Positions 1 to 5,136 of a stretch of 5,723 bases of DNA are shown here, in pieces. Position 1 is the stretch's first letter. Every line of letters starts with the position of its first letter. This stretch comes from Candidatus Wirthbacteria bacterium CG2_30_54_11 (lineage in GTDB: Bacteria; Patescibacteriota; CG2-30-54-11). The position numbers and the translations under genes are program-made. The stretch covers positions 1 to 5,723 of the forward strand of contig MNZT01000006.1 of assembly GCA_001873755.1 (NCBI GenBank), given 5' to 3'. The notes under the pieces are model-generated. The model searched no databases. It was not told where the DNA came from and saw nothing but the letters and a program-made list of their open reading frames with translations.

Positions 1-230
1 TCTTTCAACCAACCATGAAGCTTCGAGAAAAGATCAAGGATCCCACAACAGGTAAATGCAAGAAGAAGTACTACCCAGCTCAAACCCCCTATCAGCGATT
101 AATGCTCCATCCCAAAGTTTCGGAGTCCACCAAAGTCATGCTAAAATCTATCTATGAGCGGCTCAATCCCATCCAACTACAACGACAAATCAAGTCCAAA
201 CTCAACAAGCTACGGGACACCCTTCGGTAA
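1..230 (+). CDS. Integrase-core transposase, C-terminal fragment (5' end outside window)
   Basis: The frame is open from the first bases of the window (reading FQPT before the first Met at 15) and stops with TAA at 228-230, so this is the 3' end of a longer gene and the Met at 15 is internal. The visible tail carries the pattern FQPTMKL..K, then YPAQTPYQRLM, then a helical stretch with LNPIQLQRQI near the end. From memory, this closely resembles the C-terminal tail of integrase-core (rve, DDE-type) transposases of the IS481-like or unclassified ISNCY groups. The catalytic DDE core is not in the window, so activity cannot be judged. The DNA here is more AT-rich and lysine-rich than the genes downstream, as expected for acquired DNA. 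No terminal inverted repeat could be identified, since the other end of the element is not visible. Whether the element is intact or a remnant is unknown. Confidence 0.72.
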   Translation, partial: FQPTMKLREKIKDPTTGKCKKKYYPAQTPYQRLMLHPKVSESTKVMLKSIYERLNPIQLQRQIKSKLNKLRDTLR

Positions 231-255
231 GATTTCTTAATGATCTAACGCGGGG

Positions 256-283
256 TTGAGACGAGAGGCGAGTGTGATATAAT
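256..283 (+). promoter_or_regulatory. Promoter of the LCP gene (extended -10)
   Basis: A -35 hexamer TTGAGA (256-261) and a perfect -10 TATAAT (278-283) are separated by 16 bases. The -10 is preceded by TG plus one base (275-277), the extended -10 signature of sigma70-type promoters. Transcription would begin near 289-291, giving a leader of about 83 bases before the ATG at 373. The promoter lies between the transposase stop (230) and the LCP gene, with no terminator visible between them. I cannot tell whether it belongs to the host gene or came with the mobile element. Confidence 0.75.
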
Positions 284-295
284 GCCGTCGGCATT
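281..295. promoter_or_regulatory. Perfect inverted repeat over -10/start site, possible operator
   Basis: AATGCCG (281-287) and CGGCATT (289-295) are perfect 7-base inverted arms around a single T at 288. The repeat overlaps the last three bases of the -10 and the predicted transcription start, where a bound dimeric repressor would block RNA polymerase. The symmetry is seen directly; the operator role is inference, and no regulator gene is in the window. A one-base centre is too tight for a good RNA hairpin, which favours a DNA-binding site over an RNA element. Confidence 0.4.
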
Positions 296-341
296 TTGGT
301 CATCAGAGTGGCGGCCTGGAGAAGAAAAGGACGTGCGGATT

Positions 342-360
342 TTCAGGCGATCTGCCTGAA
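342..360 (+). promoter_or_regulatory. Hairpin in the LCP leader, next to the start codon
   Basis: TTCAGGC (342-348) and GCCTGAA (354-360) form a perfect 7-base-pair stem with a 5-base loop GATCT. It ends 12 bases before the ATG at 373. No Shine-Dalgarno sequence lies in the 12 bases between stem and start codon; the closest purine-rich stretch (AAAAGGA, about 325-331) is upstream of the hairpin. No T-tract follows, so it is not an intrinsic terminator. It may influence translation initiation or mRNA stability, which is inference. Confidence 0.45.
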
Positions 361-372
361 CACATAGTATAT

Positions 373-1884
373 ATGTCCCGGGGAAAGAGTTTGGATATTC
401 ACAGAAAAAGAGAATTGCGCCAGGTGGGTTTTTCCCGGCATTTGGGTCATGGTTCCCAGTCGAGCCGTCCCGCAGTACAGCCAAAACAGCCATCCGTCCA
501 TGCCCGTTCAGCCCGCAAACGGACCAGCACCGCGAGGAGGATTTTCAATCTCTTCGTGCTTCTTGGGATTGCTTCTGTGTGCGGGATCATTGTTTTCCTG
601 GGGTATAGATCGTACAAGGCAGTGAGCAGCATCATCGTATCGAACAGCCGAAGCGGGGAACTGCCGATTATCAGTGCCGAGAGCATGGATTCGCTGCCGA
701 TCATCAACTGGAAGAAGAAAAAAGAACGTATCAATATTCTGGTCATCGGACTGGACCGGTGGCCCAGGGAGTCGGCAGAGCTGGCGCGCACGGACACCAA
801 TATTCTGGTCAGCATCAACCCGGAAGATAGAAGTGTGGTCATGATCTCGATACCGAGAGATCTGGAGGTCCCCTATGAACAGAATGGATATACACAATAT
901 ATTAAAATAAATGCCGTACATGTGTACGGCGGACTGAACGGGGCCAAGGGCAGCGGGCCGGCGGCGGTCAAACAATCTGTGAGTGACCTTCTGGGTATAC
1001 CGATACACTACTTTGTACGGGTTGATTTTCAGGGATTTCGGAGCCTGGTGGATACGATAGGCGGCATCACGGTCAAAGTCGATAAACAGCTGTATGATTA
1101 TGAGTATCCTGACGAGGGGACCGGGTACGATCCGGTCAAGATTGAAGCAGGCGAACAGGTGATGGATGGCCAGACCGCGCTGAAGTACGCCAGATCCCGT
1201 CATTCTACCGATCCTGCGCAGGCGAGCGATCTCGACAGGGCAGCACGACAGCAGAAGGTCCTGATCGCGATCAAGGAAAAAATGATTGCCACCAAATGGG
1301 ATCTGATCACTGATCCGGTCAAACTCTCAAAGCTGCTCGACACTCTCAAAGATTATGTGCTGACCGATATCAGGATTGAGGAAATGCTGCAGCTGGCAGA
1401 CCTCGCCAAAGAGATCGATACTTCAAATTCGAGAAAAGTAGTCAGCGTCGTCCTGGGTGCTCCCTACATCTATCACGAGGAACGAGCAGGTAAAGACTGG
1501 AGATTCTATCCCCGGGATCCGATTTTTCAGGATATTCATACCTTCGTATCCGAGACGCTGGACAACCCGTTCCTCGCGCAGGATATCGCGGCAGAAGGCG
1601 CTTTCGTCAGGATTGAAAACGGCACCACCTCATCAGGACTGGCCTCCAACCTCTCTCTGCTGCTGCGGACCAGCTACGGTATGAAAATGGATACTTCCCG
1701 GTCCGCCGGCCGGACAGACTATACGGCCACCGAGATACAGGTCATCAATAATAGTGAATTTCCCGCCACCCAGGCCTTTTTGGAAAGATACCTCGGTGTG
1801 GTTTCGTATGTGCCCTCTGAATTGACTGCCGGAGAAAAAGCTGACATTATCGTCATTGTAGGTTCTGATTTCGTTCCCAAATGA
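373..1884 (+). CDS. LytR-CpsA-Psr (LCP) family wall-polymer transferase, with LytR C-terminal domain
   Basis: A 503-residue membrane-anchored LCP protein. The family moves lipid-pyrophosphate-linked glycopolymers (teichoic acids, capsule or other wall glycans) onto peptidoglycan outside the membrane. The N-terminal ~56 residues are basic, polar and presumably cytoplasmic; one membrane anchor spans about 57-78. The LCP domain runs from about 119 to 303: ILVIGLD (122-128), RTDT with R139 and D141, SIPRD with R162 and D163, KINAVHVYGG (178-187), DTIGGI (227-232), YARSR (272-276) and SDLDRAARQQ (285-294). These match the conserved Arg/Asp set that binds the pyrophosphate lipid and Mg2+. Residues about 410-498 (VRIENGT onward, ending ADIIVIVGSDF) resemble the LytR_C domain. 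The frame is open upstream to 283 but has no ATG, GTG or TTG there, so ATG 373 is the furthest usable start. A TTG at 391, preceded by GGGGAAAG, is an alternative. tRNA-Leu begins 21 bases after the stop. The natural polymer substrate cannot be read from sequence. Confidence 0.93.
   Translation: MSRGKSLDIHRKRELRQVGFSRHLGHGSQSSRPAVQPKQPSVHARSARKRTSTARRIFNLFVLLGIASVCGIIVFLGYRSYKAVSSIIVSNSRSGELPIISAESMDSLPIINWKKKKERINILVIGLDRWPRESAELARTDTNILVSINPEDRSVVMISIPRDLEVPYEQNGYTQYIKINAVHVYGGLNGAKGSGPAAVKQSVSDLLGIPIHYFVRVDFQGFRSLVDTIGGITVKVDKQLYDYEYPDEGTGYDPVKIEAGEQVMDGQTALKYARSRHSTDPAQASDLDRAARQQKVLIAIKEKMIATKWDLITDPVKLSKLLDTLKDYVLTDIRIEEMLQLADLAKEIDTSNSRKVVSVVLGAPYIYHEERAGKDWRFYPRDPIFQDIHTFVSETLDNPFLAQDIAAEGAFVRIENGTTSSGLASNLSLLLRTSYGMKMDTSRSAGRTDYTATEIQVINNSEFPATQAFLERYLGVVSYVPSELTAGEKADIIVIVGSDFVPK
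1822..1850 (+). promoter_or_regulatory. Possible internal promoter for tRNA-Leu
   Basis: Inside the 3' end of the LCP gene, TTGACT (1822-1827) and CATTAT (1845-1850) are 17 bases apart, and TGA directly before the -10 gives an extended -10. A start near 1857 would give a leader of about 49 bases before the tRNA. The -10 matches only four of six consensus positions and the sequence is also coding, so chance is a real possibility. Confidence 0.3.
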
Positions 1885-1898
1885 TCGCCTCTGCGATC
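1883..1898 (+). repeat. Inverted repeat at the LCP stop codon
   Basis: GATCGC (1883-1888) and GCGATC (1893-1898) form a perfect 6-base-pair stem with loop CTCT. It starts inside the TGA stop of the LCP gene and ends 7 bases before the tRNA. No T-tract follows, so it does not look like a terminator. It could protect the mRNA 3' end or mark the site where the tRNA is cut from an LCP-tRNA transcript; both are inference. Confidence 0.35.
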
Positions 1899-1905
1899 GC
1901 GCCCG

Positions 1906-1996
1906 GCCGGGGTGGCGGAACTGGTAGACGCAACGGACTTAAAATCCGTAGGGTCTTAATTGACTCATGCGGGTTCGATTCCCGCCCTCGGCACCA
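1906..1996 (+). tRNA. tRNA-Leu (anticodon UAA), CCA encoded
   Basis: A full class II tRNA cloverleaf can be folded by hand. The acceptor stem is GCCGGGG (1906-1912) with CCTCGGC (1986-1992), including one G-U pair. The anticodon stem is ACGGA (1933-1937) with TCCGT (1945-1949), around the loop CTTAAAA with anticodon TAA at 1940-1942, reading UUA and UUG. The long variable arm pairs GGGTC with GACTC, as expected for leucine tRNA. The T arm pairs GCGGG with CCCGC around TTCGATT. Discriminator A is at 1993 and CCA is encoded at 1994-1996. It may be transcribed with the LCP gene upstream or from the internal promoter at 1822-1850. The bidirectional terminator follows 9 bases later. Confidence 0.97.
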
Positions 1997-2005
1997 GAGC
2001 AACAA

Positions 2006-2036
2006 AAAAAGGGCATCCCTGAAGGATGTCCTTTTT
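2006..2036. terminator. Bidirectional intrinsic terminator between tRNA-Leu and rpmA
   Basis: The arms are 2006-2018 (five A, then GGGCATCC) and 2024-2036 (GGATGTCC, then five T), joined by the loop CTGAA. The 13-base-pair stem has one G-T wobble at 2013/2029. On the plus strand it ends in a T5 tract serving the tRNA unit. On the minus strand the A run at 2004-2010 becomes a T7 tract serving the methyltransferase-rpmA operon. It sits exactly between the two converging units. Confidence 0.9.
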
Positions 2037-2055
2037 GAATCACACAAAAGCGTGG

Positions 2056-2334
2056 TTATTTGGCGTCGATGGAGACGAACGTGCGGGGTTTCAGTTTGCC
2101 GTTGAAGTTCTTGACCTGTTTTTTCTTGAACGACACGACACCTTCCATCATGGCGTAGAGGCTGTCATTTTTTGCCAGTTTCATGTTTTCGCCGGGGTGA
2201 TATTTGGTCCCGCACTGGCGTACGATGATCTCTCCCGCAGAGACGGTTTCACCGGCGTATTTTTTGATGCCCAGTCTCTGACCGGGACTGTTACGACCAT
2301 TTCTGGTCTTGCCGCCTGATTTGATATGCGCCAT
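2056..2334 (-). CDS. rpmA: Large ribosomal subunit protein bL27
   Basis: A 92-residue protein matching bL27, whose flexible N-terminus reaches toward the peptidyl transferase centre of the 50S subunit. The start MAHIKSGGKTRNGRN is the family signature and has no N-terminal extension, so the Firmicutes-type cleavage of a leader is not expected. QRLGIKKY (19-26), GEIIVRQ (34-40) and GTKYHPG (42-48) are the conserved core. Cys41 stands where most bL27 proteins I recall have Arg (RQRGTK). The C-terminal third is lysine-rich and the length is usual. The start is secure: a strong Shine-Dalgarno AAAGGAG (complement of 2341-2347) lies 6 bases before the ATG. That site is inside the end of the methyltransferase gene, whose stop is only 2 bases upstream, so translation is probably coupled. 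In many bacteria rpmA follows rplU (bL21); here it does not. Confidence 0.96.
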   Translation of the reverse strand: MAHIKSGGKTRNGRNSPGQRLGIKKYAGETVSAGEIIVRQCGTKYHPGENMKLAKNDSLYAMMEGVVSFKKKQVKNFNGKLKPRTFVSIDAK

Positions 2335-2336
2335 GC

Positions 2337-3614
2337 TCAGCTCCTTTGAGTAGATTTTTCCAGGAGAACGATCTCTCGGCCGACGATCTGGTCCGGTCGA
2401 TGGTAGATGCAGGTGCCGTCCTCAGTCACTTTTGCCCAGGCAGGGGAAATGATGCCCGGGAGCAGACTTGGTTGATTGTATCCAATTTTCTCGAGCCCGT
2501 CAAGGAGCGGCCGTATGATCGATATCCTGGTCCTCAGGTAGTAGGGACTTGCGATAGCGATCCTGCCTGCGGGCTTCAGGATCGGATAGACGGCAGCCAG
2601 CGATTTCTGATAGATGTCCCGAAGAGCCGGGATCTCTTTGGCGAGCTGGGCTTCGGTCGGAGCTTGGGAATAGAGCGTGCCCAGGTAGCCTTCGCTGATG
2701 ATGGCGTCAAAAGAGCCAGGCGCAAAGGCAGAGGTCAGCTTTCTGGCATCCAGAGGGAACAGTTGAAAAGAGCGGGGAGAATTCTTCATGAATTTCCGGG
2801 TGTACCACTCTAGATTGATCTGACAGGAACGGATGGAGTTGCCGTTGATATCAGTTCCAACGACATCGTATCCCAGCCGCAGTGCTTCCTGCAGGATGGT
2901 GCCGCTGCCGCAGAAAGGGTCGAGGACGAGCGGCGCTTTTTCAAAATCCCGTTGCGGCAGAGCGATATTGATGAGCATCTGGGTCAGCTTGATGGGCATC
3001 ATGCCTTCATCGCGGCGTCGGGAGGGCCTCCCTTCGTCTCTGAGCACATAGCTCTCGATATCCTGAACCGCGGTTGTCCTGGCCAGGAAGTACTGCTTCG
3101 TACCCTTGACGATCAGGATCTCAAAGGTATTGGTCGTCTGAGAGGTAAGGCCGTAGTGGAGCACCTGCGCAGAGCTCAGAGATTTGCTGTCTTCCTGCGG
3201 GAGGACATAGCGGATCTGGGAAAGGTTGCGCTCTTTGAGTTCTTTTTTGATGAAACGGCAGAGATTGCTTGCATTGACAGCATCGTCTCCATACACACTG
3301 ATAGCAAAGGTCAGTTCTTCACCTGGCGTGGCGGTGGTCTGAAGATACTCAGCGATATGTACGGTCAGGTCGAGACGGGGATCTTCATACAGTGGCATGC
3401 GGTCAAATACCTCGGCGATCTTGATGATCCCCCCCAGGCGGGAGAGGTCAGGGACCGGATGGTCATGCAGTCCTTCGGATTCGTTTTTCAGTTTGTAGAC
3501 GAGGCCTTCGCGGGTCACATCAACGATACGGTCAGCGTCGGCTGGCAGCGTGTGAGCGATCTCGGAGAGGGAAAGGACCGGGTGGGTGCCAAAGATGAAA
3601 AGGGCAGTATTCAT
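2337..3614 (-). CDS. Trm11-like SAM-dependent RNA methyltransferase (COG1041-type)
   Basis: A 425-residue protein, taking the ATG at 3612-3614 as start. The frame stays open to 3725, but that start would overlap secD and lie upstream of any plausible promoter; MNTALFIFGTHP looks like a natural N-terminus. About 1-190 would contain a THUMP-like RNA-binding region, which I infer from layout and not from motifs. The Rossmann-fold methyltransferase domain covers about 195-420: RRDEGMMPIKLTQMLINIA (199-217), motif I DPFCGSGT (232-239) for SAM, and GTDIN with D255 as the likely ribose-binding acid. Motif IV, usually (D/N)PP(Y/F), reads SEGYLG (307-312) here. Known Trm11 makes N2-methylguanosine at position 10 of tRNA; the substrate of this protein is only inferred. 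A weak GAGG (complement of 3628-3631) lies 13 bases before the ATG. It is the first gene of an operon with rpmA, with a 2-base gap. A ribosomal RNA target is also possible. Confidence 0.85.
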   Translation of the reverse strand: MNTALFIFGTHPVLSLSEIAHTLPADADRIVDVTREGLVYKLKNESEGLHDHPVPDLSRLGGIIKIAEVFDRMPLYEDPRLDLTVHIAEYLQTTATPGEELTFAISVYGDDAVNASNLCRFIKKELKERNLSQIRYVLPQEDSKSLSSAQVLHYGLTSQTTNTFEILIVKGTKQYFLARTTAVQDIESYVLRDEGRPSRRRDEGMMPIKLTQMLINIALPQRDFEKAPLVLDPFCGSGTILQEALRLGYDVVGTDINGNSIRSCQINLEWYTRKFMKNSPRSFQLFPLDARKLTSAFAPGSFDAIISEGYLGTLYSQAPTEAQLAKEIPALRDIYQKSLAAVYPILKPAGRIAIASPYYLRTRISIIRPLLDGLEKIGYNQPSLLPGIISPAWAKVTEDGTCIYHRPDQIVGREIVLLEKSTQRS

Positions 3615-3618
3615 GAAA

Positions 3619-3648
3619 TTGACAAAACCTCGGGGTGATAAGTATACT
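3619..3648 (+). promoter_or_regulatory. secD promoter, near-consensus
   Basis: A perfect -35 TTGACA (3619-3624) and -10 TATACT (3643-3648) are separated by 18 bases. Transcription would start near 3655, leaving a leader of about 49 bases before the ATG at 3704. This position rules out the in-frame GTG at 3635 as the secD start, because it lies upstream of the predicted start site. A short inverted repeat, GGCTC and GAGCC around one G (3661-3671), lies just downstream of the start site and could be a regulatory site. Confidence 0.75.
3641..3648. promoter_or_regulatory. Self-complementary -10 octamer, possible shared promoter for the methyltransferase operon
   Basis: AGTATACT (3641-3648) reads the same on both strands, so TATACT is also present leftward (complement of 3641-3646). 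A leftward start near 3634 would give a leader of about 20 bases before the methyltransferase ATG at 3614. No good leftward -35 was found at the right distance. The symmetry is direct observation; use in both directions is inference. Confidence 0.4.
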
Positions 3649-3703
3649 CTCGATGTCGTTGGCTCGGAGCCTGATTTCAGCTCTCTTCTTAGGATATCAT
3701 CTG

Positions 3704-5134
3704 ATGACCCACAAACGAAAAACAAGTTCCCGGATGTTCTTTTCCATCCTGCTGGTCGCCATCATCGCGGTCATCATCGATTTCCCGACATACGCCTATG
3801 ATTTTACTCTCTTTGGCAAACAATTCAAAGGCACTGTCCGCGGGCCGGATATCAATTTTCAAGTGCCGCTGGTGGGCTGGAAATTCAATAAAGAGCTCAA
3901 ACTCAGAGAGGGACTCGACCTCCAGGGAGGGGTTCAGCTCGTCTATCAGGCTGATATGAAGGACATCGCCGTTGCAGACCGGGGCGAAAAACTTCAGGAA
4001 GTCGTGAGCAAGATCGACCGCCGGATCAATCAGTTGGGCGTGACAGAGCCGCTCATCCAGTCCAGCGTCATGGGCGACATCTACCGGGTGATCGTCGAGA
4101 TACCCGGGGTGAGCGATGTCGAAAGCGCCAAGGCCCTGCTAGGGGCAACTGCTCAGCTGGAATTCATGGAGCTGAAGACATCGCTCCAGCCGGTCGTCAC
4201 GACCAATGACCAGGGTGAAGAGGTCACTACGCAGCAGACCGTCGGCAGCTATGTGCCGGTCGGGCTCACCGGTACGGATTTTTATAAAGCCTATGCGCAG
4301 GTGGATACCAATACGACCAGCCGCACCTACAACCAGCCTATTGTCCGGTTTGAGTTCAAACCGGAAGCAGCTCAGGAGTTCAGCGATCTCACCTCGCGTC
4401 TCAATACCGAGGGCGGTGTGCTCGCGATATTTCTCGACGATACCAAGATCTTCGAGGGGAGGACCGAGCATATCACCGATGGCAAAGGACAGATCAGCGG
4501 CATCACCGACATGGCCGCCGCCAAGAATCTCACCATCCAGCTGAACGAAGGTGCACTGCCGGTTTCGATCTCCATCATGAGCGAACAGACCATCAGTCCC
4601 ACCCTGGGCAGTGAATCTGTGCACAAGAGCGTCATCGCCGGCCTCATCGGCATCTGTGCTGTGGCGATCCTCATGATCTGGTTCTACCATCTGCTCGGCG
4701 TGATCGCCGTCGGCGCCCTGATCCTCTACACGCTTTTCACTATTGCACTGTTCAAACTGATACCGATTACCCTGACCCTGGCCGGGATCGCGGGCTATGT
4801 GCTGTCCATCGGGATGGCAGTCGACGCCAGCATCCTGATCTTCGAGAGGTTCAAGGAAGAGTACCGCTCCGGCAAGACCCTCGGCACCTCCATCGATATC
4901 GGGTTCAAAAGAGCCTGGAATTCGATCCGTGACTCCAACATTTCCAGCATCATCACCTGCGCTATTTTGTTCTATTTCGGCAGCGGCGTGATCCGGGGAT
5001 TTGCGGTGACACTGTTCATCGGTATCCTCGTCAGCCTGTTCACTGCCATCATCGTCACCAGAAATTTCCTCGAGCTGATACTCGGTATGGAACGATTCAG
5101 AGATCCCCGCTGGTATGGTATAAAAAAGGACTAA
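3704..5134 (+). CDS. secD: Protein translocase subunit SecD
   Basis: A 476-residue SecD. With SecF it forms an RND-type membrane complex that uses the proton gradient to help preproteins finish crossing SecYEG. The first membrane segment is about 11-29. The large extracytoplasmic domain has the hallmark GLDLQGG (70-76), then SKIDRRINQLGV (102-113), VEIPGV (131-136) and LGATAQLEF (146-154), and later QPIVRFEF (211-218) and FLDD (243-246). Five more membrane segments follow (about 307-328, 331-351, 355-380, 412-431, 433-455). The fourth segment has GMAVDASILIFERFKEE (370-386); D374 matches the membrane aspartate of E. coli SecD (D519) needed for proton-linked function. The ATG at 3704 is chosen because AGGA (3691-3694) lies 9 bases upstream and the near-consensus promoter lies just before it. 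The earlier in-frame GTG at 3635 would fall upstream of the predicted transcription start. Length is shorter than E. coli SecD but usual for compact SecD proteins. secF follows after 2 bases. Confidence 0.96.
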   Translation: MTHKRKTSSRMFFSILLVAIIAVIIDFPTYAYDFTLFGKQFKGTVRGPDINFQVPLVGWKFNKELKLREGLDLQGGVQLVYQADMKDIAVADRGEKLQEVVSKIDRRINQLGVTEPLIQSSVMGDIYRVIVEIPGVSDVESAKALLGATAQLEFMELKTSLQPVVTTNDQGEEVTTQQTVGSYVPVGLTGTDFYKAYAQVDTNTTSRTYNQPIVRFEFKPEAAQEFSDLTSRLNTEGGVLAIFLDDTKIFEGRTEHITDGKGQISGITDMAAAKNLTIQLNEGALPVSISIMSEQTISPTLGSESVHKSVIAGLIGICAVAILMIWFYHLLGVIAVGALILYTLFTIALFKLIPITLTLAGIAGYVLSIGMAVDASILIFERFKEEYRSGKTLGTSIDIGFKRAWNSIRDSNISSIITCAILFYFGSGVIRGFAVTLFIGILVSLFTAIIVTRNFLELILGMERFRDPRWYGIKKD

Positions 5135-5136
5135 TC

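Noticed and set aside
282..359. A 25-codon reading frame from ATG 282 to TGA 357-359 that could be a leader peptide.
   Set aside because: Its ATG overlaps the -10 element and lies before the predicted transcription start, so it would not be on the mRNA.
508..1203. Long minus-strand reading frame opposite the LCP gene.
   Set aside because: It is antisense to a well-supported LCP domain, and its translation shows no recognisable motif.
1893..1900. GCGATCGC, the HIP1 octamer typical of many cyanobacteria.
   Set aside because: Only one copy was noticed, partly explained by the hairpin at the LCP stop; the genes do not otherwise suggest a cyanobacterium.
1980..1996. tRNA-Leu 3' end as a phage or island attachment site.
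   Set aside because: No integrase gene, direct repeat of the tRNA end or foreign cargo follows; a terminator and rpmA follow directly.
2952..3638. A 228-residue plus-strand reading frame opposite the methyltransferase.
   Set aside because: The minus strand carries clear methyltransferase motifs; the plus-strand product resembles nothing I know and lacks its own promoter.
3635..3703. Longer secD N-terminus beginning at GTG 3635.
   Set aside because: It lies upstream of the predicted transcription start of the near-consensus promoter and adds residues before the basic start and first membrane segment.
3615..3725. Longer methyltransferase N-terminus beginning at 3725.
   Set aside because: It would overlap the secD start and promoter; the ATG at 3614 gives a sensible family-like N-terminus.
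4139..4690. A 183-residue minus-strand reading frame inside secD.
   Set aside because: It lies opposite conserved SecD sequence and reads as a shadow of its codon use.
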